Assembly: GCA_011503125.2 (NCBI GenBank)
Contig: WWBZ02000041.1
Span: 1-14,778, forward strand
Direction of reading: 5' to 3'
From: Botryosphaeria dothidea
Lineage: Eukaryota; Ascomycota; Dothideomycetes; Botryosphaeriales; Botryosphaeriaceae
DNA length: 14,778 nucleotides
Part shown: positions 1-7,940 of the stretch, piece after piece
Numbering within the stretch: position 1 is the stretch's first letter
Layout of the letters: each line of letters opens with the position of its first letter
The notes under the pieces: model-generated
The model's input: only the letters and a program-made list of their open reading frames with translations
Database searches by the model: none
Told to the model about the DNA's origin: nothing
Translations under genes and position numbers: made by a program

Positions 1-195
1 AAAGGGCGCGTAAGCCTGTGGGAGAAGTCGGATATGCTATGTCGCCAGCGGGGACCTTAAAGTCCCATTTTCACCAACTTCTTGCACAAGCGAGACACTC
101 GTGTTTGACGGGATGACGGCTTGAAAGGCAGACTTGGAGCACTCGAAGGCTGCGACGTAGACAGAAAGGCTTCCCAGGATGAGAGCGGAGCGCAT
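1..195 (-). CDS. Secreted tannase/feruloyl-esterase-like protein, 5' end only, frameshifted
   Basis: Reading leftwards from the ATG at 195-193, the first residues (MRSALILGSLSVYVAA) form a signal peptide with a hydrophobic core, followed by FECSKSAFQ and then VIPSNTSV. This is the usual start of fungal tannase/feruloyl esterase proteins, secreted alpha/beta-hydrolases that cleave gallate or ferulate esters from plant polyphenols and cell walls. After GENGT the printed frame hits a stop, but one frame over the text continues as KVPAGDIAYPTSPTGLRAL, the conserved family stretch. The break sits in the AAA run at 59-61, where one base appears to be missing. The rest of the gene, including the catalytic serine, lies outside the window. 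Family assignment rests on about 60 N-terminal residues, so substrate (tannin or feruloyl ester) cannot be decided. Its neighbours are an NmrA-like reductase and a flavin monooxygenase, which fits aromatic-compound use. Confidence 0.72.
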
Positions 196-354
196 GATGC
201 AAGCTGGTCCCTGGTACAGTGGCAGGCGGATGGAACAGCCCTCAGAACTACTTGCTGGGAGCAGACCTCAATGCTTTAAGTACCTAATATCCTTACGTGC
301 GGAATCAAGGAAACGGTCTCTTCCCGAAGTATACCCTTGCATGTTGGCCTGGGT

Positions 355-365
355 GGGGGGGGGGG
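355..365. repeat. G11 homopolymer
   Basis: Eleven consecutive G on the plus strand, preceded by GGGT. It is the longest G run I noticed in the window and lies in non-coding sequence. Its printed length should be distrusted because shorter runs in genes here are often off by one base. Confidence 0.9.
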
Positions 366-443
366 AGTCCGGTATTCGGTGTTTGGAGGCTCTTAAGCCG
401 GAAAGCGGTCCGATACATGTAATCGAGGTGCCTGAATGGCATT

Positions 444-462
444 TGCGGCAAGAGACTGCGGC
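444..462 (+). promoter_or_regulatory. Direct repeat TGCGGC-N7-TGCGGC, candidate zinc-cluster regulator site
   Basis: TGCGGC occurs at 444-449 and 457-462 with seven bases between, giving CGG triplets spaced by ten. The extended units are TGCGGCAA in both copies. The site lies about 250-270 bp upstream of the tannase ATG. The same architecture occurs upstream of the NmrA-like gene at 2712-2730. Direct CGG repeats are a common target form for fungal Zn2Cys6 dimers; binding here is inferred. Confidence 0.45.
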
Positions 463-1049
463 AAAACGGGGAGCTCTCGGAATTTCCATCCATAGGCAGC
501 ATGATCCTCGTAGGAGTGCAGTGTTTGGGTTCGAGAGTTTCCATGTTAGGTTGGCCTCGGCGTCATGTTCCATGCACCCCGGATATCTCCGCATGGTAGT
601 CTTTCTCAACTCCGCATCCCCAGATGTTCCCCGCAATTTGGTTGAGGTGCCTGAGGTCGGTAGCATGGGTATTTTATCATTTCATTCTCAACGACCTCTC
701 CCATATCTCTCCAGTTTGTCTCACTGAGACCGCGGCTTTCTAGTACCGTTCGTGCCCAGCTCATGTTCATCAAAGACCGCGATTGACAGAGCAAGTGAAT
801 TAACGAGCAGCCCGACGGCTTGTTCCGAGAACTTGGTCACCGAATCTCGTAAAATGCACTTTTATTGACTCAAAAACATTCAACTGTCACCTCTTCCCGC
901 GCCTAAGCCGATACCGGGGTAGTGATCGTGGCTGCAGTGGTCTCAAAGAAGTCTCGTGAAGCACACACGGGAACTTAGGGATTCTCGGAGGATATTAGAA
1001 ATATCGATTTATCCCGAGGATATCTTATAAGGTTGTGGAGATAAACGGG

Positions 1050-1100
1050 CGGACTTAACCAACTTAGAACCTGGGGGCCGAGGGGTGGGGATTAAGTCCG
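1050..1100. repeat. 9-bp perfect inverted repeat CGGACTTAA / TTAAGTCCG
   Basis: CGGACTTAA at 1050-1058 is mirrored by TTAAGTCCG at 1092-1100, with 33 bases between. The arms end in CGG and CCG, so the element could be a widely spaced regulator site or a weak hairpin. A second motif, ACTTRGAASC, is repeated in the same area at 1062-1071, 1105-1114 and 1127-1136. Function unknown. Confidence 0.5.
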
Positions 1101-1588
1101 AGCCACTTGGAAGCCAGCCAACATCAACTTGGAACCAACTTGCATATTCGCGCTTAGCCACACCTGTAGGTGGGAGTAGATCCAGATCGGATGATTGCTT
1201 ACCCGTTGTATCTCTTCTTGTACTGCACGGAGTTGTAGGCGCCGACAAAATCACAGCTTGTTCTTTGGAGGCGCAAAAATAAAATGGTTGCCATTTCGAG
1301 TCGAGAAATAATGGATTCGACCAATTAGATGCATTCAAGGGCCATTGCTTGCCTTTAGACTATATCTTTTCGATAAGGTTGTATTTCCTTCACCACCTAC
1401 AGTATGTCAGCTTTCACGTGCCCTGAACCATCCTCGCATTCTAATTCTTGCATGAATTATTTCGCAGCCAAGATGTACAACGCCAGAGGAATACGAGGCA
1501 TGGTTTAGGTTTATGATATAGAGATCCAAAATCGAAAAGCAAATATTCCATCCAATTTTGCATGTGATGAGGTGTCATTAGCTTCTAT

Positions 1589-2667
1589 TTATGATACCAA
1601 ATCATCATAGCTTTTAGTGACCGTAAACTTCCTTTTCCCTTCAAGAACCTCTTGAACAGTCTGCTCAAGATTTTGCTTTGACAGTCCCAAAGTTTCATTC
1701 CAGTATCTGGGGAACACGCCAAGCTTCTCGGTGCTATCAAAGTTGACTACCTTGAGGAGATCGAGCGCGTTTTTCCAGTCTCCCTTTGCGAGTTCCTCCT
1801 GCACCTGTTTCCCATAAGATGAGGCGTCAACTTCCTTCTCCACTTTGAACTTTTCGCCTGTGAGCTTTTCCAACACCGCTCGAATCTCGTTTTGGGTTGT
1901 AACATGGCCTGCAACGTGGACATAGCCATTGGCGGATGCTGCATATGCCTCACTCCGACTGAAAAGCGCAACAAGAGCCTTGCCGACGACATCTATCTCG
2001 GTTGCAGCAAAGGGCGTCTCACCGCCGTCCCAGAGCTTGATCGTTTTCTCGTCGAGGTTGAAGCCCAACCACCCCTGCCACAGACCCCAGTCAAAGAAGA
2101 TGCCCGTCAGAAGCACCGTCCACGAGATGCTGTCCTCTTTTGTGCGCAGGTAGTCGACGACCTGCCTCTTTGGGCCGACAAAGGGCACGCGTGAAACGAC
2201 TTTCGGGTTGGATGTGTCAACACCGAACTCCGAGGGAATGAACCGCTTCACTCCGGCTGCAATCGCGGCTTTGATGACCGCCTTTTGCGCCTCGAATGCA
2301 TGGTGGCCCAGTAGAGATACAACAGCGTCTTGCCGGTAAAGGCTACCTTGAGCGATTCGAAAGAGTAGTCAACTCTGATGACGTTCACTCCATCCCTGCA
2401 GGCCGAGAAATAAGCTCATCATACTCATCACAGCAAGGTCTATTTTTTTTTTTTTTGCTTGGGGCCACTGACAGGAACGTTGATTTAGAACCAACTCTGC
2501 TTATGACGGTAACGTTGAGCGACGAAGAGAGAAATTCTTTGAGAATCGCCGGACCAGGTATGCCGCTGGCCTGATTACGAACAGAGTCAGAATTCTTTCT
2601 TCATGAGCAATGTGATTACGAAGGCACTTACACCAAGCAGGACAATATTTTTCACTGGAGAGGTCAT
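1589..2667 (-). CDS. NmrA-like / isoflavone-reductase-type NAD(P)-binding protein, frameshifted
   Basis: Three exons: 2667-2632, 2570-2473 and 2395-1589. Introns of 61 nt (donor GTAAGT) and 77 nt (donor GTCAGT, containing an A14 tract) restore the frame exactly. The start gives MTSPVKNIVLLG then ASGIPGPAIL, a Rossmann dinucleotide motif of the GxSGxxG type. Further in come VKRFIPSEFG, typical of the PCBER/isoflavone-reductase branch of the NmrA family, and WTVLLTGIFFDW. Corrected length is about 313 aa, normal for the family, which includes cytosolic NAD(P)H-dependent reductases and redox-sensing regulators. One base is missing near 2331: AFTG ends one frame and QDAVVSLLGHHAFEAQKAV begins in the next, so gene callers may start the gene falsely at 2251. 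The gene is divergent from the flavin monooxygenase and shares an upstream repeat with the tannase. The substrate is not predictable. Confidence 0.85.
2443..2456. repeat. T14 homopolymer (A14 on the coding strand) within intron 2 of the NmrA-like gene
   Basis: Fourteen T on the plus strand, inside the 77-nt second intron of the NmrA-like gene. Being intronic, its length is unconstrained and likely variable or misread. Confidence 0.9.
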
Positions 2668-2711
2668 GATGGCATGCGAGGCCGGTGGAAGCCTTGTTGC
2701 GCGTGGGGTTT

Positions 2712-2730
2712 TGCGGCTCCTCTGTGCGGC
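2712..2730 (+). promoter_or_regulatory. Direct repeat TGCGGC-N7-TGCGGC, second copy
   Basis: TGCGGC at 2712-2717 and 2725-2730, again with exactly seven bases between, extended to TGCGGCTC in both units and preceded by TT as at the first site. It lies 45-63 bp before the NmrA-like ATG and about 450 bp before the monooxygenase ATG, in the same orientation relative to the NmrA gene as the first copy has to the tannase gene. Confidence 0.45.
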
Positions 2731-3104
2731 TCAGGCTGGCTTTTTAAACACGGAAATTCTCTTTATGCATAACGTAGCCAAGGAAACTATCGGATACTGA
2801 CGGTAGACGAATCAGGAGTGGCCTTACTCGAGAATGAAGATCGCAGCTGCCTAAAACACGAGACCCACTTTCGTGATCAAGTACTATACGGCGCTTTGGC
2901 GGCCCTGTTACCAATCAAGTCCACGTCAATAACCGGATGTTGCTCAACGGGTGTTCTTTCCAAGGGAGGCCTTTTGAAGTCATTAGGAGCGAGATCGTGC
3001 TCTGGACGCCGTTCGTGATGCGCTCTTTTGTGAGCCGAGAATGGAAGCATTTGTACATCTCCTTTCGGCATCCCCGAATAGACCGAGATCCCCGAGCATT
3101 CGAG

Positions 3105-3116
3105 GAATATATATTC
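3105..3116. promoter_or_regulatory. TATA-like palindrome GAATATATATTC
   Basis: A perfect 12-base palindrome about 60-75 bp upstream of the monooxygenase ATG at 3178, at a plausible position for a core promoter element. Confidence 0.4.
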
Positions 3117-3177
3117 ACATGGAAGAGGGAGTCTCACAACGCATCGACACTTGTCATTGCTTGTAATATATTAAACC

Positions 3178-4733
3178 ATGGCTTCCAATCATTTCATCAT
3201 TGTCGGTGCTGGCTACGTTGGCTTGACAGCAGCCATCGAGCTCACCCTAAAGGGGTTCCGAGTAGAGGTTTTCGAAGCCGCCAAGGAGTTCACGACTGCA
3301 GGTATGTCTTAGCAAAGATATATCTTTTCATCTCTGATAATCAATGTAGGAGACATCCTATTCATCAATCCCAGCGTTACTGGAGTTCTCTCCAAGTGGG
3401 TAGTACACTCAAAGAAGTGGAAGAGATCTCTTCTGTCCAGGACAAACAGACAGTTTACGATTGGAAGGGAGACGTGATTGTCCAACAGAGACAGCAGCTA
3501 ACCCGTGATGGATTCCCTGCTTTGATATCTCCCGAGGATACCTTCATCTTGCTATGTACCGGTACGTGGTCAGCATCGGGGTCAAGATACACTTCGGTAC
3601 TCCCATCACAGACGTGTTTGAAGAGGATGACGTCGCTGGCGTCTACGTAGACGGAAAGAGATTTGAAGCTTCTGGAGTCATTGCTACGGATGGGATCCAC
3701 AGCAAAGTACGCGCGAAGATCCTCAAGGACGAAAGTAGACCTTCGTCCAGCGGTTTCGCAATTTACCGGTCCTTCTTCGATATCGATAGACTTCTCGACG
3801 ATCCAAAAACTCGCCGCTTTGCTGAAGGCGACGAAGATGAGATATCTGTTTGGATAGGCAAAGATACGCATGCAGTACTGCTTACGGACAAGAATCTCGG
3901 AAAGATTGGTGCTTTCTTGACACACAGGGTAAGTGGTCACACAATTGAGTCAATGGAATCCAACCAACACTCGACACTGCTCTCTTATGTTCCAAAAGCT
4001 GACTTGCATAGGACGAACAAGACGTGGAGGAGTCCTACACTGCGTCTGGAAATCTGGACCATCTTCTTAAGTTTATTGAAGGATGGGACGAGTCACTGCG
4101 TGCGGTCTTCAGAAAGGCTCCTGCCGACAAGCTCTTCGGCTGGAAGTTATTCTGGCGTGATCCGTTGAGCGACTGGACGTCCCCGAAGGGAAGGATTGTC
4201 TTAGGTAAGAGCAATCCTTATGGGCCATGAATGGACACAGAAGTCTAATTTGGTAGCTGGTGACGCCTCTCACCCTCACCTTCCTTCGTCTGCCTCAGGA
4301 GCCATGCAGGCCGTCGAAGATGGAGTGACGTTGGGTGCACTGGCGGATGCATTGGGGGCTCAGAATGTTCCTGACCTCTTCCGAACGTTCCGACTGATAA
4401 GGTTAGTATACTCCATTCGACTTGGGTTCATTTTTCTAACTTCCATGAACAGGTCTGAGCGCACAAATCTTACCCAGCGGCTGGGCTGGGAGAACAGGTA
4501 CAAGTTCCATCACACGGATTGGGATGCCGTGAAGGCAAACCCCGGTTGGGCCAAGGTGGGCCATCCAGAATGGGGCGCTCTCTCACGACTCTGAGGCGTA
4601 CGCCTATGACAATGCGAAGGCAGCGCTCGAGTCCGTAAAGTCTGGGAGTCCTTTTCAAAACACGAATGTACCCGAAGGGCACCGCGTACAGGAGTGGAGC
4701 ATCAACGACTTAATTCAGTTGGAGGCAAAGTAG
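3178..4733 (+). CDS. FAD-dependent aromatic monooxygenase (salicylate-hydroxylase-like), with three frameshifts
   Basis: Five exons: 3178-3301, 3350-3928, 4012-4204, 4257-4401 and 4453-4733, with introns of 48, 83, 52 and 51 nt. Corrected length is 440 aa, usual for class A flavin monooxygenases, which hydroxylate aromatic rings with NAD(P)H and oxygen. Visible motifs are the N-terminal FAD site IIVGAGYVGLTAAIEL, a DG motif (GVIATDGIHSKVR), and the second FAD motif AGDASHPHLPSSASGAMQ followed by AVEDG. Position 4 of the first GxGxxG motif is Y, a mild variation. One-base losses occur at GGG 3398-3400 (LSKW then GSTLKEVEE) and CCC 3531-3533 (ISP then RGYLH). One base is extra at GGGG 4572-4575, moving the end from a false stop at 4594 to the true tail ending LIQLEAK. 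The substrate is unknown; the esterase and reductase nearby suggest phenolic catabolism. Confidence 0.88.
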
Positions 4734-5464
4734 GCGCCAACTGTCGCGGCGCTATTTTGACATCGAGACCAAGAGCCTGCCAAATAGCAGAGACTATTTA
4801 CATACAAACATGAGACTAAGCTTAATCGGGAAATGTAAATTCGGGAAATCTCAATTGAGGAGTTTTTCCCCTGCGCCTTTTTGTCTGTCCACTCAAAAAT
4901 CATGTCAGCCAGGTAGATATAGTGGCCAGCAACATCTCTCCCTTATCTTTTATTTTCACTATGTTCCTTACGTATCAGCACCAGTGCTGTCTTCCGAACC
5001 ATGGAAGTATTTTCGCGCCCATATCTAAGTTTGCAGAAGTAGCACTGGTCCAAAACAATTCTACGGTTGTTTGCCACCCGGTTCTTCCAAAAGTTGAGAG
5101 CACGCATGTAGATGCCCTGTCCCAGCCACTCTGCAGTGGAGAAAAAACTGCGTAAGCTAAGGTCTATGACCTAAAGCCACCCTGTCAAGGAAAAGGCGTG
5201 GTCCTTGGCTTCCGGCATGGTTTCGCAGTGAAGCTTCTCCGGGCCGGTGGACCATTTCCGGCCACCAGAAGCTTTTGCAACATCCGCAATCGAATCGAGC
5301 CAACGGCCCGGCCGTTCCGACTCTGCGCCTATCCAAAACAAGCCCCAAACATGTTCCACCCTCCCGCCAATCCCACCCCCTTCCATCAACGCCGGGCAGC
5401 CGAAACCAGCACCCACGCCCGACCAGCCCTTGCCGCCGCAATTCGTCCTCATTCCTCCCCCAGC
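4734..5464. other. Convergent 3' flanks of the monooxygenase and transcription factor; no gene seen
   Basis: Two genes end toward each other across about 730 bp. The left part is AT-rich and looks like 3' UTR; the right part (from about 5200) becomes C-rich. Open frames in the right part (5157-5687 minus, 5198-5917 plus) owe their length to base composition and overlap the regulator's last exon. The only structured element noticed is the palindrome at 5302-5316. Confidence 0.5.
5302..5316. repeat. Perfect inverted repeat AACGGCC-C-GGCCGTT
   Basis: Seven-base arms around a single C. It contains CGG and CCG half-sites and lies about 150 bp beyond the stop codon of the transcription factor. It could be a regulator site or part of a 3'-end structure. 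Confidence 0.4.
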
Positions 5465-7535
5465 TCAGAGATGCCCGTACTGCCGGATGAAGTCGTGCAG
5501 GTCCGAGAAGTCGTCGGCCGACGGGCTCTGCATGTACCCGCTGCTCGCGTCGCCCGACTGCGCGACCTTGACCACCGCGCGCACCAGCCAGCACGTCTCG
5601 CCCGCGTGCCGCAGGAACGCGTGCTTGTGCACGCCGTCGCTGCCGTTCGGCGGCGGCGGCGGCCCGGCCCCCCAGAGCTGCTGCCACCGGTCGGTGGCGC
5701 GGAGGATGGCCTGGAAGGACGACGGGCCGAGGCAGCTGGTGCGCGCGGTGTAGGTGACGGACTGGAGGGCTGTGGTTGCGGAAGGGGTGTCAGCGTCTGT
5801 TTCTTTTCCCCGGTTTCTTTTGTGAGCAGGAGGGCGTACCGGCCATGGCGATGTAGAGATCGAAGTGCGACGCGCTCTGGCACGGCTCCGCGGCCGCCGT
5901 CCACGGCCCGTGCATGAGCGTGTTGACGAGGTAGCGCACGCTGGGCGGCGGCGCGGCCCGCAGCTGGTTGACGGCGGACAGGTGCTCGAAGTGGGCGGCG
6001 CTCTTCGCGTCCCACAGCTCCTCGGCGCAGGGCAGGTCGCCGACCATTTCCGAGACGGAGAGCTGCGGCGGCTGGTTGAAGAAGGTGCAGTAGTGGCTGT
6101 CGCTCATGAAGGAGAAGATGGCGAGCCTGGTAGCTGGTGTTAGGGGCTGGGTTGGCAGCGGTGAGACGCCCTTACCTTACGCGTGTCTCGTCCTCGATGA
6201 AGTCTTGCCAGGTGCCTGAGGCGCGCCGGCGGCTGGAGAATACGCCTAAAGAACGCAGAGTAGAGGCTAGTTGCGGGTGTCGTCGGGACTTGAGACGGCG
6301 TCGTGTCTGGACGTCGTTGAAGCCGCTCTGGGTAATGCCCACGATTATTGCTGCTTGGAGGCTTTGGATGTCCTCGCATCGCAGTTCAGACTTGTCAGTC
6401 TGTGAGGACTGTATTCGGCGGGACAGTTGGGTGTAGATGAATTCGTCCGCGAGCGGTAAGAATCGGCGAGCCGACAGAGCGTCGTCTAGAGGTGCACTGA
6501 ACGCTGCGCCACCCATGATAATCGCCAACAGTAGCTCTGGTGCAGCCGTATCGAACTGAAATGTCGGCCGATGGATGATTGGCAGTTCATCATGGTAACT
6601 GTGAAAGTAGGACCATACGAAATGTTTTACGTTGTTCATGGAGAAGACTGTCCTGGCGAGGTCCATGTCTAACGCAGGGCAGCCCTCAACGCCACTGCGC
6701 AACATGTCATTGTATGTTACCCACAGGTGCGCAGTATCTCGTCGATTCGGAGCTCCCATGATATAGCCGTGTCGGCGAAAACATTGAATTCTTCAAACAC
6801 GCCGTTGTGATGCTCCTCTGCGACTTCAAGGCCGAAGCCTTGCTCGTAATAATTACCCAGACCAGGCGGGTCCAGAACTGAGTGCTGGTATCCGGTCAGG
6901 ACATCCTCCGGAGAATCAAAGATCATTCGATGGCATGATGCAGCATCCTCGTTCGCTGTCCATGATCCATCGAGGAAGAATGAGGGGACTGTGCTCTCAT
7001 TTGAAGGCGCGGTGAAGTTCAACAGGAAGGGCGTCTTGGTGTTGGCCAGATCGGAGGATCCATTGTCGCCGTTCAGGCGCTCGTACGTGCATGTTTTGTT
7101 TTGAGAGACGCAGCGAGAGCACGGATTGCGGGCATCGCACGAGACCTTGTACTGAGAGCACTTGTCACACGCGCGAACCTTTCTCCCTCGCTTTGCCTGG
7201 GGTGGGGGCGGGGCGTTGGATTTTCCCGCACACGCTTTGGCGTGTCTTCGGGCAACCTCACTGCTCGACACTATCAGGTCAGCGAGGGCATTGAGTGGCA
7301 GCCATAAGGCACGTACACTTTGTAAATGAGCGATTACAGAAGCAACACCTCGACGTTTTCTCGGTCGAATCTAGGCGGTGTGAGCGGATGGTGGCACAGT
7401 CCAAGAAGGCATTTCTGATCCCTACGTGTCCACCTCATGGCGGCGTAGGTGGCTGCTTCGATAGTAGGTTTTATTACACTTGGAGCACGCGTAGACGCGT
7501 ACGGGCGCGTCTCCATCTGTTGCGGGAGCTGACAT
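5465..7535 (-). CDS. Transcription factor with two C2H2-type fingers plus a Zn2Cys6 cluster and fungal-specific domain
   Basis: Six exons fit a continuous 594-aa product: 7535-7426, 7370-7319, 7263-6725, 6668-6176, 6126-5840 and 5769-5465. The start MSAPATDG at 7535 leads into finger 1 (CSKCNKTYYRSSHLRRHEVTH), finger 2 (CCFCNRSFT, then SEVARRHAKAC, ending C2HC), a basic linker (KRGRKVR), and the Zn2Cys6 cluster CDKCSQYKVSC with CSRC and C at TCTYER. The C-terminal half holds the fungal transcription factor domain around FVWSYFHSYHDELPIIHRP. Such factors bind CGG-type sites in the nucleus and often control nearby metabolic genes. One extra base at 7430-7431 breaks finger 1 in print; removing it restores the HEVTH zinc ligands. 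The splice pair at 7318/7264 is the least certain. The 56-nt intron at 6669-6724 could instead be exon with one base lost at 6720-6722. It may regulate the left-hand genes, but this is inference. Confidence 0.85.
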
Positions 7536-7940
7536 GCCAAACGGTAAAGGCTGCCCGTTCTTATGTAAGAGAATGGCGAGAACGTGAAAGGATCGGAGAG
7601 ACGTACTCAAAGTGAGTGGAAGTGGGCAAGTGCTGGAGAATGGATGCGAGGAGTAGGTTTATTCCTCATTTTGGGGCTAGTTCCACGGTAGGAAAAGGCC
7701 GGCTTGGTAGGTTAAGGCCGGTGGGCCAGCCAAATTCCGGGGGCAATCAATCCCCGAGGGGTAGTTTTAACCCGCCGCTAAAACCCTCGACACTTCAGAT
7801 GATTTAGAAGTAACATCCCACCTGCATCGCACTACCTTACTCTGTAAATACCGCAAGCTGTCCTCAACCACGGAACTGGTATTTTGCTGCGGACTTAGTA
7901 CTACTAACAACATGGATGAGAAACACTTGAACACTTGGCA
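7536..7940. promoter_or_regulatory. Transcription factor promoter and ATPase 3' flank
   Basis: About 405 bp between the regulator's start codon and the copper ATPase stop codon, both genes on the minus strand. It contains a direct repeat AAGGCCGG at 7695-7702 and 7714-7721, giving two CGG triplets 16 apart, and an inverted pair GGGG-CAATCAAT-CCCC at 7742-7757. The CGG pairs upstream of a zinc-cluster gene could be autoregulatory sites. No gene is seen. Confidence 0.4.

Larger units (their letters stand above)
196..1588. other. 1.4 kb region without a recognisable gene; tannase upstream region and NmrA gene 3' flank
   Basis: Open frames occur here on both strands (for example 179-727 plus and 268-666 minus), but none resembles a known protein and none joins to a conserved piece in another frame, which is how the real genes in this window reveal themselves. 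The stretch holds a G11 run (355-365), the TGCGGC direct repeat (444-462), an 11-base direct repeat GAGGTGCCTGA (425-435 and 644-654), two CTCCGCAT copies (587-594 and 610-617), and a cluster of repeats between 991 and 1136. The most likely reading is a long upstream region for the tannase gene. A gene too broken by indels to recognise cannot be excluded. Confidence 0.5.
2668..3177. promoter_or_regulatory. Divergent promoter region between the NmrA-like gene and the FAD monooxygenase
   Basis: This 510-bp gap separates two divergent start codons. On the NmrA side it has the TGCGGC repeat and a TATA-like TTTTTAAA at 2741-2748, about 75-80 bp before the ATG. On the monooxygenase side it has a CCAAT box at 2911-2915, two TCCCCGA copies (3071-3077 and 3089-3095) and a palindromic TATA-like element at 3105-3116. 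Small open frames in both directions look accidental. The assignments are motif-based only. Confidence 0.55.

Noticed and set aside
520..545. tRNA-like T-loop (GGTTCGAGAG)
   Set aside because: No matching acceptor stem, anticodon arm or full cloverleaf could be built around it.
179..727. 182-codon plus-strand open frame over the tannase start and upstream region
   Set aside because: No recognisable motif; it starts antisense to the tannase signal-peptide codons and its composition looks accidental.
268..794. Overlapping minus-strand frames upstream of the tannase gene
   Set aside because: I looked for conserved pieces shared between frames, as in the other broken genes, and found none.
4594..4594. 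Stop of the monooxygenase at 4594 as the true end
   Set aside because: The next frame continues with family-like sequence (SHDSEAYAYDNAKAALES) to LIQLEAK and a stop at 4731-4733.
5157..5917. Long frames on both strands around the regulator's last exons
   Set aside because: They overlap the better-supported coding frame (ending IRQYGHL) in a GC-rich region.
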